Positions 34,407-41,495 of a stretch of DNA of 64,000 nt are shown here, one piece after another. Position 1 is the first letter of the stretch. Each line of letters starts with the position of its first letter. Origin of the DNA: Lysinibacillus mangiferihumi. GTDB taxonomy: Bacteria; Bacillota; Bacilli; Bacillales_A; Planococcaceae. The notes below the pieces were generated by a model. It saw only the letters and a list, made by a program, of their open reading frames with translations. It searched no databases and had not been told where the DNA came from. Position numbers and translations under genes: made by a program. Where the stretch lies: assembly GCF_003049665.1 (NCBI RefSeq), contig NZ_PYWM01000010.1, positions 85,589-149,588 on the forward strand. The letters run 5' to 3'.

Positions 34407-34759
34407 GGGGACGTTACGGATTCGACAGGGATGGTTCAAGCTTTGGTCGCGCGTCGGAGGTCTCGGCTCCGTCATCAACGGAAGTTATATAATAACTGGC
34501 AAACAACAAAACTTAGCTTTCGCAGCGTAAGCTCGTAAGCGCTCTGCCTCTCTATCGCCCATGTAGAGTACGTAGGGCCCAACTTTAGTGGGATACGGTC
34601 GATGGTGCCACCTGAGTCACCGGCAAGAGATTTCCAGGTTAGCGTACAGGACGCCTGTTTGTCGGCATAATGCTACGCGAATTGCGAATGGACAAACTAC
34701 ACGCGTAGAAGCTGAAGTATTGGAGTCTTTGGACGCGGGTTCGACTCCCGCCGTCTCCA
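34407..34759 (+). ncRNA. ssrA: Transfer-messenger RNA (tmRNA)
   Basis: 353 nt. The tRNA-like half has GGGGACG at the 5' end pairing with CGTCTCC near the 3' end, and the T-arm GCGGGTTCGACTCCCGC. The tag frame at 34498-34530 encodes GKQQNLAFAA and a stop, with the usual hydrophobic AFAA degron end. No CCA is encoded after the discriminator A. The last 30 bases are the left attachment core of an island, so the gene stays intact but has lost its native downstream sequence. Confidence 0.96.
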
Positions 34760-34760
34760 T
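34731..34760 (+). repeat. attL: 30-bp core in the 3' end of ssrA
   Basis: The string from GGACGCGGGTTCG to CCGTCTCCAT is identical to 51065-51094. It covers the tmRNA T-arm and acceptor strand, a classic tyrosine-integrase target. Flanking bases differ on both sides, so the duplication is exactly 30 bp. Confidence 0.92.
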
Positions 34761-34853
34761 TTTAAAAACCGTTATTTGTGGCGTTATATCAACGTTCAAA
34801 TGGCGTACATAGCGTCTGACGCTGTACAAACGTACAGTCAAGCGGACAACAAT

Positions 34854-34890
34854 CGACCTTCTAATCTTAACGGATTAGGAGGTTTTTTTG
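34854..34890 (+). terminator. Hairpin with T7 that includes the integrase ribosome site
   Basis: ACCTTCTAATC (34856-34866) pairs with GATTAGGAGGT (34873-34883) with one wobble, then comes a run of seven Ts. The AGGAGG that serves the integrase start at 34892 is inside the 3' arm. It should end transcripts coming from ssrA and hide the ribosome site in any read-through RNA. Confidence 0.75.
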
Positions 34891-34891
34891 C

Positions 34892-35866
34892 GTGGTTAAA
34901 CGTACAAGAAAACATGGCGCGTTTGCGGTCGATGAAACATTCGATATTGATATTAAACGCAGTGAGGATAGACGCGACTCATTGATGGTTCAGCAAGCAT
35001 TGAAAACGGTCTTTCGTCAAATGGAAATCAGCGGTAACAGACCGCGAACAATCGAAAGTTATGCGTTTGCATGGAACGAATTTATCAAGGTGACAAGCGT
35101 TCGATACATCGAGGATATTGATGCGGATATGATTTACGATTACTTGAACGAAATCGACGTATCAAATGCAACGAAGCTAGTTCGCTTGAAATCGTTGAAG
35201 GCAATTCTTAATCGTTTCTTTGATAATCGTTGGATTGAGATTCGTTTTTGGTCGAAGATTCAAATTAAAGTTGATAAGACGATCAAAGGGGCATCAAAAG
35301 AGAGTGACGTTGAAGTATTGCTATCGCTTATTGACCGCAGCACTTACGTTGGTTTCCGTGATTCAGTTGCGATTTTACTAATGTATAAAACGGGGCTACG
35401 TATTACAACGATTGGAGAATTGCGTGAACGTCATATCGACTTTACCTCTAATACGATTGATATGGACGGTGCTGTCCTTAAAAATCGCGATACTTTAAAG
35501 CTACCTATAGACGATCAGTTGGCGGAAATGTTGAGAGTATTAATCGAGAAAAACAAGCAGATTCGCCGTAAATACAATACGCGTAATACTTACGTTTTCT
35601 TATCCGCTAATGGACAAGGCATTAATAATAGCCAGTCGTCCAGTAACGCAATTTCAAAGTCATTAACGAAGTATGCAAGAGAGTTCGGCTTAAAGAACGT
35701 CAATGCTCACGCGTTAAGACGAGCATTTGCGACTAACTTATTAAATCAAGGCGCTAATGTCGCTTTAATATCGAAAGCTCTCGGACACAAAAGTTTGGAG
35801 ACAACAACCGTCTATCTCGATTTAGAGAAGGAATTTGTCGCAGAGTCTTTACGTGATTATTTATAA
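34892..35866 (+). CDS. Tyrosine recombinase / island integrase
   Basis: 324 residues. The N-terminal SAM-like core-binding domain covers about 28-115 (NRPRTIESYAFAWNEFIK). The catalytic domain has Arg in TGLRITTIGEL near 172, HALRR near 271, GHKS near 294 and the nucleophile Tyr in TTVYLDLEKE near 305. GTG 34892 is the start. It lies next to attL and reads into the island, so it is the probable integrase acting on ssrA. Confidence 0.9.
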   Translation: MVKRTRKHGAFAVDETFDIDIKRSEDRRDSLMVQQALKTVFRQMEISGNRPRTIESYAFAWNEFIKVTSVRYIEDIDADMIYDYLNEIDVSNATKLVRLKSLKAILNRFFDNRWIEIRFWSKIQIKVDKTIKGASKESDVEVLLSLIDRSTYVGFRDSVAILLMYKTGLRITTIGELRERHIDFTSNTIDMDGAVLKNRDTLKLPIDDQLAEMLRVLIEKNKQIRRKYNTRNTYVFLSANGQGINNSQSSSNAISKSLTKYAREFGLKNVNAHALRRAFATNLLNQGANVALISKALGHKSLETTTVYLDLEKEFVAESLRDYL

Positions 35867-36409
35867 ACAGAAAAAAGCCGCTAGTGCGATAACACTAACG
35901 ACTTCTAACTTAATACGATTACACTAAAGTTTCTGAGGCCATAGTGTATTTATAACCTTACTTTAGCATTTTGTAAAAAAATGTTCAAGTCCGAGGTCTG
36001 TTAAGTGCACCATTTTTTAGTGAAATCACAAGTGGTTGCCCAATAACACTCTAACCTGGAAAGGTTTGTCGTACCGATGCACAAAAGCGACTATATCACA
36101 TGTCAAGCCGTTTCCTTGTTTACGGTTGTGAAGAATCGGGGAGTACGCCCAATTTAACGGTACGGTGGTTTACTGGCTAACTACGGTTAGGGTAAGCGCA
36201 GCCAAGCGGACAAGCAGTTAGCAAAAGCTAACCAATAAAGGACGGTTCGCACACGTAGGACAGTAATTACGTGAGGTAACGCAGAACGAAAGTTCTCTAC
36301 GAAACAAGGCGACATAGAAACCTCGGACACGACATGACGGTGTATTGATCGCGTAGTTACTTTATGTCTAACTTACTTTTAATAGTTTGCTAGATATAAG
36401 GTAACAACT
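35867..36409. ncRNA. Candidate structured RNA block, 543 bp without a gene
   Basis: Five stable hairpins lie within 244 bases: AACCT-GGAA-AGGTT (36053-36066), CTAAC-TACG-GTTAG (36177-36190), GTTAGC-AAAA-GCTAAC (36217-36232), CACGTA..TACGTG (36252-36273) and AGAAC-GAAA-GTTCT (36283-36296). Two have GNRA and one a UNCG tetraloop, the mark of a folded RNA. It could be an intron remnant or a stand-alone ncRNA; I could not fit a full group I or II core. A hairpin at about 35875-35895 is a minus-strand terminator shape. Confidence 0.4.
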
Positions 36410-37021
36410 TTGCGAGCAAATTTCCTGGAGCATCAGCCATTCTGGTGTACTGGGTTCGGTTGTCAAGCGTTAATCTACGATAGATACAGAGATTTATTTA
36501 ATGTTTTATATGTTTTACTGGAGCGTAGAGTGCAGCACTCTTTACATATCTTTTTTAAGTGTACGCCAGCATTTACGGTTATTAGCGGACACCAACGCTT
36601 ACGTATCGCCCAAGACTTAGGATTATCGGAAGTACCAGTCGATATTATAGACGTTGACGAATGGGAAGCTGAGTACCTTTTAATCGCTGAAAATACAGAA
36701 CGTCGAGGGGAAGCAGAGAGTGACCCTATTAAAAAAGGGCGCATCGCAGGATTTATGGAGGATTATTGGGAGCGACTTGGTATTTATCAACGTGGTAGAG
36801 GAAATGCCCATAATGGGCAATTAAAGTCTCAAGCAGATGTGGCAGATTTTATTGGAGAGACTCGCCAAACAACGCAAAGACTACTAAAACTAAACGAACT
36901 TATCCCGCAACTCCAACGCTTAGTCTCGACCGGCAAACTCGGAACAACTAGCGCCGAGCAACTAGCATATTTGAGTAATCGATTACATATGAAGATTTAT
37001 ACAACTATAGATGGAGTGTGA
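36410..37021 (+). CDS. ParB/Spo0J-type nuclease-like protein, N-terminus missing
   Basis: The part from about residue 56 on is clearly ParB-like: TVISGHQRLRIAQDLGL, EVPVDIIDVDEWEAEYLLIAENTERR and a helix-turn-helix (QADVADFIGETRQTTQRLL near 138). The first 55 residues do not resemble the usual ParB start, and the region upstream is hairpin-rich non-coding DNA. Translation may start at GTG 36530, after CTGGAGCG. It may be a 5'-truncated gene or one split by an intron. Phage and plasmid ParB-like proteins bind DNA or regulate genes. Confidence 0.6.
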   Translation: MRANFLEHQPFWCTGFGCQALIYDRYRDLFNVLYVLLERRVQHSLHIFFKCTPAFTVISGHQRLRIAQDLGLSEVPVDIIDVDEWEAEYLLIAENTERRGEAESDPIKKGRIAGFMEDYWERLGIYQRGRGNAHNGQLKSQADVADFIGETRQTTQRLLKLNELIPQLQRLVSTGKLGTTSAEQLAYLSNRLHMKIYTTIDGV

Positions 37022-37026
37022 TTGCA

Positions 37027-37317
37027 TTGCCGACAGAGGAACAGCTAAAAGCAATCGTGGAAGGTGTAGCTAAGGCGTCTGAGAAGTACGGATATCCAAC
37101 AATACCGAAAAAGAAAAGGAAGAAGAAAAAGAAAGTAAACAAAGTTGAAGAAAACAAGAACGAAGCCAGTTACAGAAGAATGATAAAGGATGGTGATATA
37201 TCGATGTACAACGAGGAGAAATTAAAGAAGTTTGCAGAAGGTGTTCGCAAGCAGACGGAGAAATATAACTTACCGACAACACCTAAAAGAAAGAAGAAAA
37301 AGAAAAAGACCGAGTAG
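37027..37317 (+). CDS. Small lysine-rich protein with two repeated modules
   Basis: About 96 residues built of two copies of one unit: EEQLKAIVEGVAKASEKYGY then a lysine tail, and EEKLKKFAEGVRKQTEKYNL then a second lysine tail. Each unit is a short amphipathic helix, a Pro-Thr link and 8-10 Lys/Arg. Basic tails suggest nucleic acid binding. TTG 37027 fits GGAG at 37012 best; GTG 37018 overlaps the ParB-like stop. No family recognised. Confidence 0.6.
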   Translation: MPTEEQLKAIVEGVAKASEKYGYPTIPKKKRKKKKKVNKVEENKNEASYRRMIKDGDISMYNEEKLKKFAEGVRKQTEKYNLPTTPKRKKKKKKTE

Positions 37318-37347
37318 ACGTAACGTTGTCCGCTCGGTTTTATTTTA
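37307..37347 (+). terminator. Terminator between convergent island genes
   Basis: ACCGAG...CTCGGTTTTATTTT with a 16-base loop, just at the end of the lysine-rich gene and ahead of the minus-strand gene. Confidence 0.6.
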
Positions 37348-37746
37348 CAAGTCTAGAACAAACTCAGGAATTTCATTTTTCGCAACAACCTTTATAAAAT
37401 CTTTATATGGTTCCGAAACCACCCTGCCATTTATTTTCGTTTTTATAATTTTAAAGTTTTCTCTATCGGAAAGTTTGTCGGATAAAGTCATTTGTTCGAT
37501 AAATTTCTTTGTATTTTTAATTGCATTATCGTATTTTTTATTATCACTATCAATTAAATATATGAAATTTTTTTGTTCATTTGTTTCAAAATCAATATAA
37601 ATCACAGCGTATCCTATTACTTCTATAGTTCTTCCATCCCAATATTCATCAAAATTATCCGAATCATTTACTCCTTGAATAAAAAAGAATTCAAGATTAC
37701 GATTTAAAAATAAACGACTAAATGAATAACTTTCGTGTTCCAACAT
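37345..37746 (-). CDS. Hypothetical island protein, 133 aa
   Basis: Acidic-to-neutral soluble protein of 133 residues with segments EVIGYAVIYIDFETNEQKNF and FIKVVAKNEIPEFVLDL. GGAGG lies 7 bases before the ATG on the minus strand. Base composition is more A/T-rich than the surrounding phage genes, which hints at a separate origin (a cargo or 'moron' gene). It is downstream of the repressor in the same direction and is probably expressed in the integrated state. Function unknown. Confidence 0.6.
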   Translation of the reverse strand: MLEHESYSFSRLFLNRNLEFFFIQGVNDSDNFDEYWDGRTIEVIGYAVIYIDFETNEQKNFIYLIDSDNKKYDNAIKNTKKFIEQMTLSDKLSDRENFKIIKTKINGRVVSEPYKDFIKVVAKNEIPEFVLDL

Positions 37747-37788
37747 AGTAACTCCTCCTATTATTTTAGAAAAATCTGACGATAGACG

Positions 37789-38034
37789 TTATTGGCCGTC
37801 GTCTTTTTTGTTTCCCTCTATTGTTAAAACCTCGTTAAAGTCGGTTGTACCTAACGCAAGCATTATTGTCTCCAAATGATCTCGATTTATTTGAGTCTTA
37901 TTGTTTCGATACATATCACTAATAGTTGCAGGACGTAAGTCGACACCTGTTTTCTCTAACACAACTGCGCGTAGTTCCTTTTGTGATTGGATGCCGCGAG
38001 CCGTCGCAGCTTGTTCTATTGTTAACTTAATCAT
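37789..38034 (-). CDS. Cro/CI-type repressor
   Basis: 81 residues, almost all a helix-turn-helix: IKLTIEQAATARGIQSQKELRAVVLEKTGVDLRPATISDMYRN reads as the HTH_26/XRE pattern. The start is ATG 38034 with AGAGGTG 6 bases upstream; the GTG at 38043 overlaps that site. Divergent from 38175 across a region with two inverted repeats, so it probably keeps the island quiet in the manner of a small phage repressor. Confidence 0.75.
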   Translation of the reverse strand: MIKLTIEQAATARGIQSQKELRAVVLEKTGVDLRPATISDMYRNNKTQINRDHLETIMLALGTTDFNEVLTIEGNKKDDGQ

Positions 38035-38082
38035 ACTGTGCACCTCTATTTTTATTATAAGTATAAACTCCGCTAAAAACTT

Positions 38083-38136
38083 TTACAACATTTTATGTAA
38101 TTACGTATTTACAGCTTTCTGTAATTGTGTTATCTT
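38083..38136. promoter_or_regulatory. Operator pair and rightward promoter of the repressor switch
   Basis: TTACAG-CTTT-CTGTAA (38109-38124) is a perfect palindrome. TTACA..TGTAA (38083-38100) is a second, looser copy. The palindrome covers the -35 of a rightward promoter: TTTACA (38108-38113), 17 bases, TATCTT (38131-38136). A repressor bound there would block transcription of 38175 and what follows. Confidence 0.65.
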
Positions 38137-38174
38137 ATGTTTAAGAGTTAAAACAAAAAAAGGAGGTTTTACGA

Positions 38175-38423
38175 ATGAATCAATCTAGCCAACGTATTTT
38201 ACTCGACGAGGATTATGTAGTCACAATGGTAACAACGCACCTATTTGAAGGGGTGCAGCTAATCGTCTGCGAAGAGGAAGGCGAAGCAACACTCATGATA
38301 AATGACGCAGATATAAACCTCAAATATACCGAGGAATTGGCGTCTATTCTTGCGAACTTGCACGACTACACAGCGGAGCAACTACTCATGGTACTAGCGA
38401 AAGTTGATCGCTTAGCTTCGTAA
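38175..38423 (+). CDS. Hypothetical early island protein, 82 aa
   Basis: 82 residues with a predicted beta-alpha pattern (YVVTMVTTHLFEGVQLIV, TEELASILANLHDYTAEQLL). AAGGAGG lies 8 bases before the ATG. First gene of the rightward operon controlled by the repressor switch. I do not recognise the family; by position it could be a Cro-like antagonist, but no HTH is visible. Confidence 0.65.
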   Translation: MNQSSQRILLDEDYVVTMVTTHLFEGVQLIVCEEEGEATLMINDADINLKYTEELASILANLHDYTAEQLLMVLAKVDRLAS

Positions 38424-38933
38424 TACGTAATATCAAGCAGAAAACTACGGTATCGGCTGCTGATACAGGAATTTGATACGGTGTATCATACGGAATTTGC
38501 TACAGATGACCATTTTGCAGACGTTAAGGCACGTCTTATTTTCCACCAGTTAGCATGATTGGCGCATGTCTAACATATTGGTGAAGGCGACTTGAAACGT
38601 GATTGGACGGATTTCTGACACGTTAACATACATCATGAGCGTTTGCTGACGTTCGAGAATATACAGCATAGTTGCGGATTGGCGACGGACGATTGAGAAC
38701 GAAGAAAAACCGAACGTTTTGGCGGACGTTCATCATACTAGGTTGACGCGTATTAAATAGATGAAAAACGGTCTTTGTTGCTGCATGGACCTATGAGGCT
38801 AGAGGCGGTTGCAGACGTTTCTAGCCTTTTGTTTTCCCTTCGTAAACAGCGCTCACAGGTGTTCTAAATCGCAAGGCGACGTATTTATCATACGAAGGCT
38901 AGAACGTCTAAAACGAAAGGAGATTGAACGGAA
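38424..38933. other. Hairpin-dense region without a gene, 510 bp
   Basis: Consecutive hairpins: GTATC..GATAC, GATAC-GGT-GTATC, AGACGT..ACGTCT, GTTAGCATG..CATGTCTAAC, ACGTG..CACGT. A GATTGG[CA] motif recurs four times (about 38560, 38602, 38676, 38689). It ends with a terminator (38797-38836, GGCTAGA / TCTAGCC then TTTTGTTTT). No frame is credible. A long untranslated regulatory RNA or a protein-binding region is possible. Confidence 0.4.
38797..38836 (+). terminator. Early operon terminator
   Basis: GGCTAGA / TCTAGCC stem with a 16-base loop, then TTTTGTTTT. Confidence 0.65.
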
Positions 38934-39614
38934 ATGTACGAAGTAGCAGTGTTTCAATATGAAAATTTAGACGCAACAACCGCTGACTTTCTACGTAAAA
39001 AAGAATCAAATATGAGAGAGATTGTCGGTAAGGCGTACACAGCATTAGGGAAAGAGTTAAAAGAGGCGCAAGATACTTTAGCGAAAAACGGTTACGGGTG
39101 TTTCGACAAGTGGTGCGAATCTATAGGACTTAATCGTATGCAAGCTAATAGGTTGATTCAGCGATATTCGTTAGTAACAAATTGTTACGAACAAACTCAA
39201 GGACTACTCGAAGATTTGCCCGTATCACTTACGTACGAAATTGCCAAGCCTTCCGCAGAATCGACGCCAGCAAAGACACAAGCGAAATCGGAAGTTCTTG
39301 ACGGCAGTATTGATACGTTAAAGGCGTACAGAGAGCGTATAGCCGAATTAGAATCGCAAGCTAAACAAGCTACGGAAAAAGCAGAGCAAGCCGAATCTGC
39401 CCTACAAATAGCTGAAGAAAAAGCACAGCGCATGATAAGCATTTTTTCGGAATTGGACGGTAAAGCCGTCTCGGGACGGTTTAATAAATTTGGAATTAAA
39501 GCATTATATGAAATCGCTCAATTTACAGAACAACAGCGTAATTTAGAGCATGAAATACCGTCTACAGGCGAAGTCAAAAAGGTCGATGAAATGACTGTAC
39601 GTGAGCTGAGTTGA
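38934..39614 (+). CDS. DUF3102-like island protein with coiled coil
   Basis: 226 residues. The N-terminal half (MREIVGKAYTALGKELKEAQD, FDKWCESIGLNRMQANRLIQRY) reads like the DUF3102 proteins of phages and plasmids, which contain a helix-turn-helix. Residues 112-165 form a long coiled coil (YRERIAELESQAKQATEKAEQ). AAAGGAG lies 10 bases upstream. Probably an early DNA-binding or replication-related protein. Confidence 0.6.
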   Translation: MYEVAVFQYENLDATTADFLRKKESNMREIVGKAYTALGKELKEAQDTLAKNGYGCFDKWCESIGLNRMQANRLIQRYSLVTNCYEQTQGLLEDLPVSLTYEIAKPSAESTPAKTQAKSEVLDGSIDTLKAYRERIAELESQAKQATEKAEQAESALQIAEEKAQRMISIFSELDGKAVSGRFNKFGIKALYEIAQFTEQQRNLEHEIPSTGEVKKVDEMTVRELS

Positions 39615-39880
39615 CGTGTACTCAACGTTGGATATACACAAAACGGAGTACGTACTCCGTTATAACGAGCATGTCCGGATTTCGGAGGAGCAACTCGACA
39701 CTTTTGAAGGTATTCCAAACTTGGACACCCTTGCATGAATACGAGTTTCGTAGTGGACAAGGAAAGAGAGCTGACATTTGTCCAAATGAACAAAAGTTGG
39801 ATACTCACGTAGCACTAGCTAGGGAAGCTGGTATCGGTGGGGGGTCTCCGTTTGGATACGGCTTAGGGGTCTCAATCTAG
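39611..39880 (+). pseudogene. Frameshifted remnant of a HTH protein
   Basis: Two overlapping frames each carry part of a plausible protein. One (39628-39738) encodes EYVLRYNEHVRISEEQLDTF. The other (to 39880) encodes RSGQGKRADICPNEQKLDTH and ALAREAGIG, which resembles the HTH region of ParB-like or methylase-linked phage proteins. The second then runs into unrelated sequence. The two need a frameshift near 39735 to join, so I read it as a decayed gene. Confidence 0.4.
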
Positions 39881-40500
39881 ATACACGAACTATACTACTT
39901 TCTTTTTAACTAAACTACTATCTTTAAAAGATTAACGAGTCTTTATGCTAACGCATAAATCCTCTATGTCGCTTTCGCTCCATGTAAACGGTTATCGACA
40001 CCGTAACTACCGACACCATACGTATTTACAGTAAGAAGAACTATATTTAACGAGAACTATCGTTTAAGAAGATAAAAGATATTGCGAGTCTTTGCTGACG
40101 CAAATCCTCTACGTCGGCTAAAGCCTCCGTCCCATTACATTATTGATGTTATCTTGCGATTGTAATAATATCATTGTAATAGATAGACGCGGACTTATTT
40201 TGCGTTCTTTGCAAAATGAGGACGCAAGTGTTTAAGGAAGTTGTAACAACTTCTCGGACACCTTCGGTATTTGCGTACAATATCGGCATATCAATACATA
40301 TTTAGCGCAATTCTTTTCGTGTGCGGACGGTAAGATAAGATAGATAAGAAGCCCGTGTAAGTAGCGAGAGTCCTACGGAGAGTAAGCATGAATGCAGTTT
40401 TTAAGTGGGACGTAAAGGGATGGTAATTCTGGATAATCGGGACGTAAAGGGATGGTATTATTTTTTTGAGGTAAGCAAACTTCGTAAGTATATGAAAGTT
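39881..40500. ncRNA. Structured non-coding block with a duplicated RNA-like element
   Basis: Two ~95-bp copies (about 39893-39990 and 40036-40135) share GAGTCTTT..ATCCTCTA.GTCG. The hairpin in the first is TTTATGC-TAAC-GCATAAA and in the second TTTGC-TGAC-GCAAA, so two base pairs were lost symmetrically, which supports a conserved fold. More hairpins follow: TGCGTTC..GGACGCA (40201-40226) and GAAGTTG-TAA-CAACTTC (40237-40253). The block may be a regulatory RNA or part of an origin region. Confidence 0.45.
40407..40457 (+). repeat. Two 19-bp direct repeats, iteron-like
   Basis: GGGACGTAAAGGGATGGTA occurs at 40407-40425 and again at 40439-40457, a 32-bp period. They lie about 1 kb upstream of the probable replication initiator and beside the hairpin block, so they may be initiator or regulator binding sites. 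Confidence 0.7.
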
Positions 40501-40514
40501 TTTCCCGCCATTTG

Positions 40515-41160
40515 TGACAATTAGTTACCTATATATACGCCGAAATGGTCTTTAGAATTATTTTTCTAACAAAGTGTGTAAAAAACGACTTTTAACGGTC
40601 TAGTATATGAAGAAATATAACGTCACATTTACGGGCATTAGTTGGCTTATATATTGAGGAAATAACAAATAATTCATTAAATGTGTCTAAAATGTGAACT
40701 GTCGATAAAAAAGTTTGCATTTTTTGTGAGTAAAACCATGAATTTTACCCCTTTAGTTATCTATATATTATGAAGGGAAGTTTTCGTGGCAAAACATCAT
40801 AGTTGTTGGCTATATATTATAGGAGAGTGCTTCCGCCCTTTAGCCATAATTTTATATAAAACGTATCTAGCCTAAGAGTACGGAGAAAGACTTTGCCAGT
40901 TGAAAATGTTAACTTTTTAGCTAGTTGTTGGATATACATTGTAGGTAAATGAAATTAATATAGAGTTTTCCTTACTTTTTAGTGAAAACCTTGGCTTATA
41001 TAGTATGAGGGGAACTTGTACTTTAGAGCAGTTTGTATCATAGATAGTGAGGACCCATATAATTGCCGAATTGTCTGTCCTATAGAGTAAGGAAGTAAAT
41101 ATGCCAAATGGAAGCCTACATTTCACTTTAGTTTGTATCTTATATATTGAAGAGGTATTT
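40515..41160 (+). repeat. Array of degenerate 22-28 bp repeats
   Basis: About eight good and two or three weak copies of TTAGTTGGCTATATATTGAG followed by GAG, all on the plus strand: near 40520, 40638, 40753, 40801, 40921, 40989, 41029 and 41129, weaker near 40864 and 41070. Spacing is irregular (41-115 bases), so it is not CRISPR. Each copy ends in a purine-rich, ribosome-site-like GGAG, and several are followed by a short open frame. See the micro-ORF entry. Function unknown. Confidence 0.6.
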
Positions 41161-41190
41161 TTCAGTCGTCCACCAGGGCGGCTTTTTTAA
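40786..41190 (+). other. String of possible micro-ORFs tied to the repeat array
   Basis: Short frames with a ribosome-site-like sequence at fitting distance: GTG 40786-40875 (29 aa), TTG 40893-40952 (19 aa), TTG 41016-41090 (24 aa) and ATG 41101-41190 (29 aa). Their products share a core like SCWLYIIG, SCWIYIVG or VCILYIEE because the repeat is translated. Weaker frames at 40514-40555 and 40607-40657 give SYLYI and SWLIY. The reading frame through the repeat is not constant, so conservation may be of DNA or RNA and not of peptide. Confidence 0.3.
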
Positions 41191-41237
41191 TTGGCTTAAT
41201 TTGTAGTTATTTTATTACTAACAAGGAGGTAATCGGA

Positions 41238-41474
41238 ATGGCATTAACGGCAAATCAGATTAAGTATTATCGTGAAGCATTCGGCATCACACAAGGACAA
41301 CTCGCTAAACGTATTGGAATCACGCCGGTTATGCTCGGCTTTATTGAACGTGGCGAGCGTACTCTATCGCAATCAGTAGCAGTACGAGCCGGAATGGCTT
41401 TACTTGAAGTGAGTCGCCAAGTCACGACAGCAACCACGGAAATTCAATCGCTTGCTCACGCATTACAAAAATAA
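41238..41474 (+). CDS. XRE-family HTH regulator
   Basis: 78 residues with a Cro/CI helix-turn-helix (YYREAFGITQGQLAKRIGIT and PVMLGFIERGERTLS) filling residues 8-55. AAGGAGG lies 8 bases before the ATG. It stands immediately downstream of the repeat array and 3 bp from the rep-like gene; it may bind the array and control replication genes. Confidence 0.8.
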   Translation: MALTANQIKYYREAFGITQGQLAKRIGITPVMLGFIERGERTLSQSVAVRAGMALLEVSRQVTTATTEIQSLAHALQK

Positions 41475-41495
41475 TAGATGAAAAGGATGATGACT

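Noticed and set aside
34588..34985. Short open frames over ssrA and attL on both strands
   Set aside because: They lie in tmRNA sequence or the integrase leader and have no coding character.
35990..36400. Complete group I or group II intron
   Set aside because: GNRA hairpins and AGCCAAG resemble parts of group I cores, but I could not pair P3 and P7 or find a 5' exon of the ParB-like gene; no clear group II domain V was found either. Kept as an unassigned structured RNA.
37232..37600. 122-codon plus-strand frame across the lysine-rich gene end and the convergent gene
   Set aside because: It crosses a terminator and is antisense to a better supported minus-strand gene.
40515..41160. CRISPR array
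   Set aside because: Repeats are degenerate, spacing varies from 41 to 115 bases, and no cas gene is present in the window.
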